A stretch of DNA of 64,000 bases from Phellopilus nigrolimitatus. Taxonomy: Eukaryota; Basidiomycota; Agaricomycetes; Hymenochaetales; Hymenochaetaceae. Below are positions 43,842 to 54,825 of the stretch, piece by piece. Where the stretch lies: contig JAJOHG010000081.1 in the NCBI GenBank assembly GCA_021029095.1, positions 1 to 64,000 on the forward strand. Direction: 5' to 3'. Position numbers and translations under genes: made by a program. The notes beneath the pieces were generated by a model, which made no database searches, had not been told where the DNA came from, and saw only the letters and a list, made by a program, of their open reading frames with translations. Position 1 is the stretch's first letter; each line of letters opens with the position of its first letter.

Positions 43842-45631
43842 TCAGGTGAATTCCAGACGGGTTATCCTTTTTTGTGAAAGCTTGAGGCCCCCTTTCTCGA
43901 CCTGAGAAAGCATACCAGAATACTTCTGAAAAATAATCACAGCTTCTCTGGCTATCTCCAGAGCCTTTCTATGCTGTCCAGTTACTTCCAAAACATCAGA
44001 GTATGTTTCAAGAGCCATCCCAAAATCTACATCATATTGTTGGAATTGCTTCTCCTTTGGAAGAGACTCAAAAAGTGCAATAGATTCCTCAATATGGACT
44101 GTGGCCTCTGCATGTCTTCCCAGCCTTAAGAACTTGTAAGACAGGTTATTTAAAGAACTAGCAAGACCAGGATTGAACTTGTCAGGGTCCTTCTCTGAAA
44201 GAGCATGCCTGATGGCAACTGCTTTCTGGATAGTCTCCAGTGCCTCCTTATGTCTGTCCAGCTTTGACAGGATAAAAGACAAGCTGTGAAGAGAGTCTGC
44301 AAGACCAGGATTGAACCTGTCTGGGTTGTTCTCTGAAAGAGCCTGCCTGATGGTGACTTCTTTCTGACTAGCCTCCAATGCCTCCTTGTGTCTATCCAGT
44401 TTTGATAAGTCAAAAGACAAGTTGTGAAGAGCAACTGCATGATCAGGGTCATACAGATCTCCATGACCTTCTGCCAACTTCTGAATGACTTGAGTGTTTA
44501 GCATATCAAGCTGCAATGCTTCACTATGAAGTCCCATGTCATGTAAGACAACTGCAAGTGTAAGAGCTCTATGAAACCATGCGATAGCAGGCATCTCTGA
44601 AGAATGATCATCAAATATGTGGAGAAGAGAAATGACCTCAATCAGAGCATCCTCTCTTTTTCTCTTGGGATTGGAATAATCAGGCTCATATTCAATGTAC
44701 TCTGGAGAGTAATCCTGTGGAAAGGCAGTTCTATCTGGAGAGAATATAATTGGTTCTTTCTCCAAAGCTTGCTCCAGTGCTTTGATTTTCAGAGACAGTG
44801 CCCTGACATCAGCATCTTTGCTAGCAGCAGCAAGATCCTAAAACAAAAAGATTGTTAAAACAAATGTGTAATCAATACAGAACAATAAGCCTACAAGAGA
44901 TGCTTTCTTCAAAGACTTCTTCTTCTGCTTTATGTCCATCTCATTGATACCAAAGAGCTGGCTAGCCTGGGTTGGATTGTTCTGAGCTGCCTGTATAAGA
45001 CCACCCAGATCCTGGGCCAGAATTGTTGCCTCAACCCGAATCTCAGGGAAAGCTGCACTAATTTGAGCAACAATCTGTGCATTAGTCCTAACCTGAATAG
45101 GATAGGCAGAATGAGCACAAAATGAATGAAATCCGAAAGGAAATATACCAAGAATTTGTTTCGAGCTATTGCAATTTCATTGTTAAGATCCTTTATTTCA
45201 TCTTTGATTTTCTTAGTAGTAAGCAAAGCCAAGACTTTGTTAAAAAGATTCTTCCTCTGCTGCTGGTTCAAGAGTTTTTTGTATCTATTCAGCACATTTT
45301 CGAAACCACTGAAGAGTTATTCAGCATCTAGCAACAATTCAAACATGTATATTGGTATAAATACCTCTTCAACTGGGACAGATTATTATCCAGGGCGTGG
45401 AGATTGTCGCTGATATAACCCTTTCGAAGGCTTTCGAGCTCTTCGATGTCATCGAGAAGTCGGGCATAAAGTCGGTATAGAGTTGTCTGATTTTCCCGAT
45501 ACTAAAGCCACCATAACCGTCCTTTAGCAGTTCCTTTTAAGATGATATACTGTTTGACGTACTTCTTCAAAAGCTTCCTTAATCTTCCATGCACGCTCGA
45601 GAAGGTCAGGGATGCTTTTCGCCAAATCCAT
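43842..45631 (-). CDS. TPR-repeat protein, copy D (2 units)
   Basis: Shortest member, predicted 519 aa, with the same five-exon structure; exon 5 is 44837-43842 and the ATG is at 45631. N-terminus MDLAKSIPDLLERAWKIKEAFEE, then YRENQTTLYRLYARLLDDIEELESLRKGYI and the charged helix KIKDEIKDLNNEIAIARNKF. Two 46-aa TPR units (LDRHKEALEAS and LDRHKEALETI) precede the cap RHAEAT. It is exactly one unit (46 aa) shorter than copy A. The most diverged copy in its N-terminal exons, but with no stop or frameshift found, so it appears functional. Function unknown. Confidence 0.84.
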
Positions 45632-46490
45632 CTAGCACAACAAAATCAGGTACAATTTCGTGAGGATGCGCAATCTGCGGTAGCTACGAACTCTGGAGTG
45701 GTCGACAGCTCAGTAAACACAGAAGAGGTCTAATGCAAGATTCAAGAGGAGTCGATGCGCGAGCGATGCTAGTGAGGCCAGAGATGATGGGGGTCGAAGG
45801 ATAAGGGGTGCGACACGAACGCGCAGAGCAGTCGTGCCCGTGAAATGATCATAGTTCTCTGCCTCGTGCTTGACTTCGAAGAAGTCAGATGCACGTCCTT
45901 CGAAATAATCGACGCTGGGAGCTGCGTGATATGAACTTTATCCCGGGATGACATCGCTTTCGCAGTGGTTATGTCGAAGATATGAAAGTACATTTTCCGT
46001 TATTCTCTATGTGGCTTGGTGCCGTTCAATATTGATGTACTTTCAGGAATATCTGGTCCGCCCACATCCCGTGCGCCAGGCCACAGTATCTGCTTTCTCG
46101 GATCGTAGTTATCTGATTAGGACGCCCAGGGGGGTTGGCCATTTCCGTAAACGCATACACACGTTCAAAAGCGCTTTCCCTTTGCTCGCGCGCTGTCTCG
46201 GTGCTCTTCGCAACGTCTTGTATAATCCATCCTGCCTCTGCTCGAACGCCGCGAATGTCGACCATTTGTCATGGTTGCTTAGCTCGACGAGTCCCTGAAT
46301 GGGACAATCATATGGAGATGGACAAGGGCCGCCCCAGTGTGATGCCTCGGACAGCGTGCAGGTGACATCGTGCGGCCTGTAATGGGGGAATTACCATTCC
46401 TCATATAAGTCGGCCCACCTTGTCTCCCGCGCACTCAGAGTCAGACCGCCCACCAACGTCTGACCAAGTCGCTCAGAAGCGTTTATACTC
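45632..46490. promoter_or_regulatory. TPR/P450 divergent region, block D (P450 lost)
   Basis: Full-length counterpart of 29642-30488, ending with TATAAG (46404-46409) and CGCTCAGAAGCG at 46470-46482. Beyond this the homology stops and no P450 sequence follows. It is the right-hand limit of the duplicated array. Confidence 0.6.
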
Positions 46491-46625
46491 TCGGTAGCTC
46501 CCTATAAACAATGCCTAGAAATTTTAAGCTATTTATTCGAGAACATACTCATCGTCCGAAGAACATCGTACTATTCGTACAACCTTTTAAGATGCAAAAA
46601 TCTCTTACGTCGGTCCGTTTCGTTA

Positions 46626-48398
46626 TCATTCGTCATCCGTGCCTTCGTCCGAATCCTCGTCAGCATTCTCGTCCGTATCATCATTAATTTGCCCAACCAG
46701 CACATTTGTGTTCATGTTTGTATCTGTTTTTCCCGTGCGATCCCTGCTTGTCGGCTCGCACAGGTGCTGTTTGAAATTAGCGATGAGCAAGACTGGATGA
46801 TGGCCTCCGGAGACAAAAAGGCGCTGTGCGCACTCACATTGAGCTTCATAGCGTGCGTATGGTTGTGTGTCTGTGTGCGGCAGTTCCAGCCGTACCTGTA
46901 TTATGCATGAGTCATGCACATCGTCCGGAAGACTCATTGGACTTACCAGCAATTCTCCTTGAATTCATATCCGTCTGCAACCAACAATTATTATCACCTG
47001 GACCAGCAAGTCGAGTCGTTGGTCGACGTACCCTTGACGAGTTGGTTCACATAGTACGAGAACAGGTGCCTCCGGATGAAGATCTGCAAGCAGCCGAGAC
47101 ATAGCCAGTCGGTCCTCTTCCAGCCGCTTGCCGGGTCGTTTTGGCTGTCAAACATCTCGCTGAGCATAAGACCGATAATCTGTGCGCCGCTAGGGTTCGA
47201 CTTAAACATGCGTATAAATTCGCTCCGGATATCGTTATTATAGCTCAAATAACCAGGGAGGAGGTTCAACAGCACGTCAAGCTTGAGGTGAGCCCACAAC
47301 CAGTGCCAATCTATCATACACAGGAAGTGTATTAATACGGTGCACTTGAGACTGGTCTTTCAGATACGTACTATTCTCTCCAAAGAGCATCTGCGCCTGT
47401 TGCGCGCAGTTCTGGCCTGAATAAAATGATCAGCAAAGGACGCAGAGTGTTGTGAGCGGCCTACAAGTCTGAAGTTCTTCAACTCGGGTTTGCAAGATGG
47501 CCAGTCCACCGAACTTTTTAGCCAAGAGCCGTCGAGCATTTCGCTCGTTGAAAAGCGTGGTAAGAGCCATGCTAATTTGGGGGTTTACATGGCGCATGCT
47601 TTGTTCGGGATATGCACTCGCTTGGTTGTCGAAAAGATGGAGAAGTGAGTCGGGTTCTATGCCCAGAGGTCGCGAATAGCGGCCTGCCGAAACTGGACGG
47701 AGCATTCAATCGGGCTTATTGCGAGTTTCTTTCATACCACTCACAATCAGAGGTCCCGTAGACATTATCAAGGAAAGACGTCGCTTCGTGCATCTCAGCG
47801 AGCTCTTCGTCGCTCAAATTCTTGAGAAAGCCCAAGCTGACGTTGCCATTGTCTAAACGCCCAGGCGCCTTCCCTAGGGCGCTGACAGTCCAAATGCGAT
47901 ACAAGGAACGATCGAGCTTGAAGGCTTCGACATCAGTCAGGACGCTGGTAGGTGCGGAACGGTCCTTATACCTGTCTCGATAGCGTGAGGGACATTCGCA
48001 CTGGAGAACACCTGAAAGACGCACAGGTTACAGAAATGCGACTCCAGCCTAAAAGAAACGCTCGACACTCTCATCAGCGCCAGTTCCTCCGCAGGCTTCA
48101 CGTCGATCGTCCAATACGCAGACTCCGCGTCCGGGCAGTCCAAGCCGTCCAGGATCTCGTCCAGCCGCTTCTCGGCAATTGTGCTCTTCGTGCGCACGAG
48201 CGCAACGGCGAACGGCAGTGCGGGGCCGGCTGTGTTCTGCGCGACAGCGCGGGTGATGGAGCGCTTCCGGAGCACGTAGACCTCGTGCAGCCGCTTCGAG
48301 GCGAGCACGGCGTTGCGCAGACAGACGAAGTCGGCAAGGAATGTGAGCAGGCGGTCGCGGATGTCAAGCGGCAGGTTCTCAAGAGAGATGTCAGCCAT
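46626..48398 (-). CDS. F-box protein with C-terminal zinc-finger-like motif
   Basis: Likely substrate adaptor of an SCF ubiquitin ligase. Exons by consensus: 48398-48069, 48000-47745, 47683-47465, 47417-47372, 47310-47032, 46974-46947, 46895-46838 and 46766-46626. The N-terminal F-box reads LENLPLDIRDRLLTFLADFVCLRNAVLASKRLHEVY. A long family-typical region follows (YKDR...LTDVEAFKLDRSLYRIWTVSAL, later EFIRMFKSNPSG and SEMFDSQNDP). Near the end CWYGWNC...HTHAMKLNHLC has Cys/His spacing like a PBZ-type zinc finger, followed by an Asp/Glu-rich tail. The 46-nt exon 4 contains an AAA run (plus-strand TTT, 47400-47402) with one base more than the frame of exons 3 and 5 allows. Either a frameshift or sequencing error lies there, or that exon is mis-modelled. 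Confidence 0.78.
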
Positions 48399-49483
48399 GC
48401 TGGCTGAATGGGCTGAGGAGAAGTGGTTGTTGGCAGAGATGTGGGTGTGTTGGCTTTATGGCGTGGTTCAGACTCGGTCCCGCACTTCCGCTTTGGGTCC
48501 GATTGTGATGCGCCCTTGCGCTTTATGAGTCATCTTCCCGCCATCACCCGCCCCGACGCTTCACTTCTTCTCATCTCACGAGGTTAGTCAGTCGAGTCAC
48601 ATTAGAGACGCCCTTGATCATACACTGCATTTTTAAATTACAGATTCAACTAGCCACACCGGAGCCTCATTTTCCTTGCCATGTACGAATTGCCTATCTT
48701 CAATGCGTCAATCATACACAACGCACAGGATGTAAGATTCTTCTAAAATATTGTCAAGACTCGTCCCTCGCCTGCGTCGACGCCGACTCCAAGTGCCCCG
48801 CCGGAGCGCCACCCAGCTGCTTGTATTGCTCTACGCGCCGAACCTGCAGAAGCTCTTGCTATCCGTGTTGATGGAAACGTTCTTATCTTCGGACTGTCAC
48901 ATTCCTACAGTGCGACAATTGGCTATCAGCATGATGCGGAACCCTTCGATGTCTGGGACTCAAGATGTACATGTACTATAAAACCCTGCTCCGGTCTCCT
49001 CGTCGTTTGTACAAAAACCAAGACACTTGAGCTGGGCTGTTGCGGTTGTACGCACGTGATATGGAGGAACGACAGACAACGCATACACTTCGAGCTCTGC
49101 ACATACGATGCGCAGCACAAACGTCGTGACTCCCCAGGGCCCCAATAGCGCTGGTCTGGAGGAGACCTTCCCCAACGCAGAGGTTTATTGTGACGTCCTC
49201 GTATAACGAGTTTCAGAAGTCGTCTTGACATCTTTGGCATGGTTCAGACCGAACGCGTACGATGCTCTGTTTATGTTTTTTATGCACTTGTACCGCGCTA
49301 GGAATTTTAGATGTCAGCAGTGTTCCGCTTAGCTAGTCTCAGACGAACTCGATCCAGTAGGCACGCACTGTTTTTGAACGTCATATGAAAAAAGTTACCA
49401 AACAGAAAATATCCAATACTAACGAGATCGGCAGAGAGTTTAAAGCAATAAAATATGTGTCTTTTTTCCCTGGCCTCCCGCAT
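48399..49483. other. Intergenic region, no gene seen
   Basis: Upstream of the F-box gene and downstream of HEM14. Only short unsupported ORFs. A TACATGTA palindrome occurs near 48967. No repeat from the left array was recognised. Confidence 0.5.
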
Positions 49484-51085
49484 TTACCAGTCCTTGCCGG
49501 CGTTTCGGCCCGCCTCAACGCAGTCCCCGACGCTGACGCCGCCGACGCCAGCGCCCACGACCTCCAGCCGTCCCCGCCATGGCCCGCTCCTCAACGCGTC
49601 CCTCAACTCATCCATCCTCTGCACATGCCCGACGGTCGGCACAGGGATGCACGCGCGCTGCTCCCGCGCCTCGAAGTGCACCGGCCACGGCAGCCGCGCG
49701 CCCCTCCTCAAGTGGTGGATCGGCGCGAGGTGGTGCTGCAGCTGCGCGAGCACGTTCTCCGCGCGCGTGTGCGCGGGCGCGAGCACGTGCGGCCCGCCGA
49801 GCATCGCCGTGAGCCGCGCGAACCCGCGCGCGCCGCGGTCCTGCGCGGGCAGCGCGCACGAGTCGAAAACCGCGCCGAGGAAGCCGGTGTTGGGCGCGCC
49901 CCCGTAGCCGCCCGCGGCGCGCGGGACGAGGTAGCCGAACCCCGGCGGGTGGATGGGCGCCTTGGAGGGCGGGAAGACGATGTTGATTACGGTGACGGAG
50001 GAAAAAGGGTTCGCTGTCAGGTGCGGGAGCGGCTCCGAGCGCGATGTGAGGTCCTTGAGCTTGGGGAGCGGCAGGGCAGAGACGACGTGAGAGACGGTGG
50101 TTGTCTCGCCGCTCGCTAAGCTGACCTGAAAAAAGAATGAGATTCTGCCCCGAGAGTACACAGAAATAAGATTACCTCGATGCTTTCGGGGTCGACAGCC
50201 CGCAGTGCGGTGACTTCGGCGTTAGTCCTGACTGTCACGTTCTGCGCCGCGGTGAGGTACGACTTCAGCGCGCGGGGGATGGTCTCCATCCCGTCGACGA
50301 AAGAGAAGACAGAAGCATCCTTCGTCAACTCCTGCACCCCGCCGACATCATACCCAGCAAACCCGGGGTCCGTTTTCTTTCTCTTCAGCATGCCCCTGAC
50401 GACGCTGCCACCGCCGCGTTCCTCCGCCTCCAGCAGCATCGGGAACGCCGCGCGCGTGCTCAGCACGCGCGCGTCGGCGGCGAAGATCCCGTGCACGAGC
50501 GCGCTGCCGAATATGCGCGCGAACCGCGCGTCGAAGCGGCGTGTCAGGAACGCGTCGAGCGACTCGTCGGTGCTCCCCTCGGGCCTGTTCGCGCGGCGCA
50601 CCGCCTCGAGAAGGATCGGCGGGACGAGGCAGGCGGACACGTACGGCGACGCCAGCAGGGACAGCGGCGAGGACGGGATGCGCGTGAGACCTGGGCGCCC
50701 GGGGATGTGCAGGAAACGGTGCCGCGCTGCCGGCGATGACTTCGGCGTGGTGACCAGAGACGAGCTCAAGTCCAGCAGGTTCACCTATGCTTCGCGGACA
50801 TTCAGCGCTCTCTCAATGTGAGCAAAAATGGAGACGAGAAGTCACCAGCTCGAGCACCGCGCCGCTGTTCAGTCTGAGTGTACGCGGCCCCGCCTCCAGC
50901 AACACGTCGGCCCTGTTCCCATCTGCGTCCTTCACGTCGACGCGCCGGCTCTGTATCCATCCTCCCTCGCGGGCGGACTTTTCAAGGAGGGTGATGCGGG
51001 CTCGCGGAAATCGGCGAGAGAGGTGAAAAGCGGCGCTCAAGCCTGTGATTCCGCCGCCTAGGACTGCTATACTGCTCGGGGGCAT
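49484..51085 (-). CDS. HEM14: Protoporphyrinogen oxidase
   Basis: Catalyses oxidation of protoporphyrinogen IX to protoporphyrin IX, the penultimate step of heme synthesis, at the mitochondrial inner membrane. Three exons (51085-50846, 50784-50176, 50125-49484) give 496 aa. The FAD-binding Rossmann motif GGGITGLSAAFHLSRR lies at residues about 10-25 and LLEKSAREGGWIQS follows. The middle has the substrate-domain pattern LDAFLTRRFDARFARIFGSALVHGIFAADARVLS. The C-terminus has LEVVGAGVGGVSVGDCVEAGR, the second FAD-contacting motif typical of the family. Length is normal for fungal HEM14. No obvious N-terminal presequence is present, as is common for this enzyme. The start is the only ATG before the GxGxxG motif. 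Confidence 0.94.
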
Positions 51086-51528
51086 CTATTGAAGATGGCG
51101 AGTGAGAATGCCAGACGCGTGCTGTAAGACGATGGGAGACTTGCGAAAGTCTGCCGGGATCGGCGTCGACACGCGCCGAGCGGCCACACCCAAGCTGGTC
51201 TTCCCCTGTTTGCTCAGAATTCAACAATAAAATATCCGTGCTGACACTACTGATCAAGTTGACGACCGTTTAGACTAAGAGCGGACGAAGACGTGTAAAA
51301 ACATCTTGTCTTGCAAAATCCGCAAAACAACTGTAAATACTTCCGGATGTATGTATGTCTTGAAAGCTTCTGGTTCATCCATTCACACCATTCACCGTGA
51401 GAGTAGTGCTTGGCCAGCAAGGAAACATAACCTTTCGACACTACGTTTGCAGAGCCCTTTATGTATGGCACGCTGCGCATTGACAGATGAACTCCAAATA
51501 CAGGGGGAAAAGGATTACCAAGTAAAAA
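51086..51528. other. Intergenic region between HEM14 and the p24 gene
   Basis: 443 bp forming the HEM14 promoter and the 3' flank of the p24 gene. No other feature was recognised. Confidence 0.5.
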
Positions 51529-52374
51529 TCAATCAATAAGATATTTTCGCTTGAAGTACGATCTTAGATGGAAGATCTGCCAGACTCCAAGACCGACCAA
51601 AGCGAAGAAAGTGAACGTTCCGAACTTCTGTACACGAGTGTTGGTTGACTCTGAAATTAGAAAGACATTTAGTTGAATGTCAATGACTGCGTAAAGCATT
51701 TCGGGAAAACTCGCACCGTTGGTACTCGAGAACCTCTCTTCACGCTTCTTGAGGTAGTCCATTTCATCGACAATCTCCTTCACGATGCCTTCCAGCTTTC
51801 GCATCTCCGTTTCGAGCCCAGACAGGGATTCCTGAGCCGCGATGGCACTGGTAGAAAACAAATCGTTAGCCAACTTCAGGTAGTACAACAAAACGACGCA
51901 CTTATAATCCACGGCGTCCGCGCCAATATCAATATCAAGGTCAATGACGCGTGACCGACTTGGGGTCTCCTCGTGCGGGACGTCTATAATTACACAGGCA
52001 GACATTTCCTTCAGCTCCTTGTAACGCAAACTAAGAGGAAGCGGCTCACCATGGTCCAAATAGTTCCTGAAGCAAACTCCCACTTCTCCCTCCGCATGTG
52101 CAGTCACCGCGAGCCTTGTCTCGCCGTTAATCCCCTTCTTATTGAGGTACTGGTTCTTCTGCGCGCTCGAGTCGACGATCTCGACGTCCACACGCTGGTT
52201 CGCCCCAGGCCCGACGTTGGCAGTCACGATGACAAGCTGGTTCGGGTGCACGCTATTCCATATGCATTTTGCTGGCGGGTAGCGGTATGCAGGCAGGGAG
52301 AATTTTATGGCGTGAGCGGGCTGGGCTAAGAGCAGAACGAGTGCCAGGACGAGGAAAGGCACGGAGGTCAACAT
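51529..52374 (-). CDS. ERV25: p24 family cargo receptor, ERV25/TMED10-like
   Basis: Type I membrane protein of COPII/COPI vesicles cycling between ER and Golgi. Three exons (52374-51902, 51847-51717, 51650-51529) give 241 aa. A signal peptide (MLTSVPFLVLALVLLLAQPAHA) precedes a GOLD domain with paired Cys (KCIWN and GVCFRN). Then comes the delta-subfamily sequence IDIGADAVDYN, a coiled coil (LSGLETEMRKLEGIVKEIVDEMDYLKKREERF), the conserved STNTRVQKF, a single transmembrane helix, and the short cytosolic tail LRSYFKRKYLID with aromatic and basic sorting residues. The ATG at 52374 is chosen over upstream in-frame ATGs because it starts the signal peptide directly. Assignment to the Erv25 (delta) rather than the Emp24 branch rests on the tail and the juxtamembrane motif. 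Confidence 0.88.
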   Translation of the reverse strand: MLTSVPFLVLALVLLLAQPAHAIKFSLPAYRYPPAKCIWNSVHPNQLVIVTANVGPGANQRVDVEIVDSSAQKNQYLNKKGINGETRLAVTAHAEGEVGVCFRNYLDHGEPLPLSLRYKELKEMSACVIIDVPHEETPSRSRVIDLDIDIGADAVDYKCVVLLYYLKLANDLFSTSAIAAQESLSGLETEMRKLEGIVKEIVDEMDYLKKREERFSSTNGASFPEMLYAVIDIQLNVFLISESTNTRVQKFGTFTFFALVGLGVWQIFHLRSYFKRKYLID

Positions 52375-52687
52375 GCGTATGGGGCTTGGGAAAGGCTGCC
52401 GTCGCGAGCAGCGTTTGCAGGGTCTTCTCGTCGCCGTCGTGCCTGACACAGTCATTGTAAAGGAGTTCGTTGGCGACGTGCACGACGTGGGTCGCGCACG
52501 GCTTGATCGACACGTCGCGTCCGCCTAAAATGGCTGACCCCGTGCGAAAGCACTCGCAGACAGTATCTTGCTCTCAAGCATCTCAATTCTCGTACTATGT
52601 TTTTACTTGTCTGGCAACTCTTACTATCCAACCTGAAAAGTTTATGATATTCCACCTATACTTCTGAATCTGACATAGAGCCATTTG

Positions 52688-54328
52688 TCACCACTCCTGC
52701 AAGCAACTGTCGGGTCCTCTTGGCACAGCATTCCTCCAAGCCTTTTCACTCTTATATTTCTCTGCCGCTTCCTGCACTGCAGCCTCATTGATTTTAATTC
52801 CGAGCCCTGGCCCTGCGAATATAAAGCTAGAGGTCAATAGTCGAATTTGTATAGCATAGTTAAGTTATCTCACCTTCGAGAGCCGAGACGAACCCATCTT
52901 TGATGTCAAAAACAGACGAGTCCACCAAATACGTGAAGAGGTCCGCTCCTTGGTTATAATGTATCTGAAAAAGAGTAGTGAGTATATTGTGTAAGAGTTT
53001 GTGTCAACTATTGACTGGATCATTCACCTGCCAACTCATTTCTTGAATAACGTCTATATTGAAAATAAATCATTCGCGCATGAACGAGGGTCAGGAATTG
53101 CACTGACAGTTTGGGGATGAGATGCCAACTTGCATACACGCAGCCAAAGCAATCGGACCCATCGGAGAGTGCGGAGCAAGGGCAACGTCATAAGTTTCCG
53201 TGAGTGTTGCAAGACGCTTTAATTCGCTAATCCCTCCGCAGTGCGATACCTGTGGATGCATTCAGACTCCAAAATGATTTGAAAAGAGGATAAAAATACG
53301 GACGTCAGGTTGTGCGATGTCCATAGCTCTGCGCTCAAGATATGGCCTGAAGTCGTGTCTCGTAAAGAGCCTTTCTCCCGTAGCTATAGGACACGAAGTT
53401 GCCCTCGCCAAGTCCGCAAACTCTTCAGGTTGTGTGGGGAGGAGCGGTTCTTCCCAGTTACTCAAATATCAGTTGCCACTACATCAGTTGAATCAAACGC
53501 AATCCACCTTCGATAAAGAAAGGTTGGAGGGGCTCTAGGAGTTTGGCGAGCTGTTTGGCCATGGGTTTGTGCAACCTTCCATGGAAATCGACACCGACGT
53601 CCAGACCGATGGATTTCACTTGTGCTACACGATTGACGGCGTCGGTCAAGCAGGAAGGAGAGTCAAGCCACCCAATAGGCTCTGTATCATGCAAATCAGA
53701 CTCGGAGACGTTTCTATAGCCATGTACAGACAGACCCGTGGCATTCATTTTCACCGCAGTAAAGCCTTGAGACTTCCTGAGATTTGCTCCGTCGATAACA
53801 TCGCTCGGTTTGTCGCCGCCTATCCAGCCATATACGCGGACACGATCTCGTACTTTACCCCCAAGAAGCTGCCACACCGGGACGCCTAGCTTCTTGCCTT
53901 TGATGTCCCACAGAGCGATGTCGAGACCAGAGATGGCAGACTGAATAACCGAAATCCGATCCCTCTTTTATGGGCTGCGTCAGACAAGTGATTGTGAACA
54001 GACTGACCATAAGTACAGGTCCTCCGCGATAAAAGCCGCTCCGATATGCAACTTGCCAGATATCTTCAATGTTGTCTGCGTTGCTTCCTAGAAATCGGTC
54101 TCTGAACTCCTGATAGACACCCTCGACTGCTTCAGTGTGACCCTCGAGAGTCGCTTCGCCCCACCCGACAAGCCCATCTGATGTTTCTACCCGTACGAAC
54201 AGCCAGCGGGGCGGAACTCTGAATACCTATGAAAGGAATCTTGTCTTAGTCTTGAGTATATTTTCGACGCGAGAGTTAGGGACGACCTCAATAGTCTTGA
54301 TCAAACTCGGTTCACGTCGGGCGGACAT
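52688..54328 (-). CDS. Enolase-superfamily dehydratase, D-galactonate dehydratase-like
   Basis: Probably a Mg-dependent sugar-acid dehydratase of the mandelate-racemase group (galactonate to 2-keto-3-deoxygalactonate). Eight exons (54328-54287, 54226-54008, 53940-53508, 53449-53304, 53249-53108, 53053-53028, 52964-52874, 52812-52688) give 407 aa. The N-terminal capping domain includes GLVGWGEATLEGHTEAV. The barrel contains TAVKMNATG (Lys about 150), VDFHGR with Asp205 and His207, FIEEPLLP (Glu about 231), ATGERLF (Glu about 257), QPDVSHCGGI, and the catalytic His in APHSPMGP. All metal and acid/base residues of the family are present. A roughly 15-residue insertion lies between the Lys motif and the first metal Asp. 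The substrate could be another sugar acid; family assignment is firm, specificity inferred. Confidence 0.9.
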
Positions 54329-54825
54329 GACAGTCGCTACTCAACGTTCTGAAGCCAGGTTCATCGTCTGCAGTGTCGGTTTATCGGATGTTCATGGTTC
54401 AGCGCGGTCATGGGACTGCTTCGATCTGCCAAATGACGGCCCGGGAAAGTGCCAGTGGGCACAGTACGAGCGTGATATTGACACAGGAAGAACGTAAATG
54501 GCACAAAAGGCTGAGTACAAGCTCGCATCGGAGCAGCCTCCCTCTCAAGCCATCTTTACCCTAGGCGATGGACGAGATTATCGCAGCTGTCAGTATGAGT
54601 CATAGTCACTATGAGCTCCAGAATGCAAACAATTCGGCTAAGCTGGAAACAGTTTTGCTGATGGCAAACACATATTTGAATGAGGAATTATCACGCCGAT
54701 TCTCCACAATTCTGAGAATCACATAATACGTAATCCGGCAAATGAGTCCTATTTTGCTATTCCCACGAATACAGAGTGTTACCTCCGAGCTTCCGATCGC
54801 GTTTTACACCTCTTCATTGTCCAGG
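54329..54825. other. Divergent intergenic region
   Basis: Lies between the dehydratase gene (-) and the small gene at 54826 (+), and could hold both promoters. No clear TATA box or other element was recognised. Confidence 0.45.
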
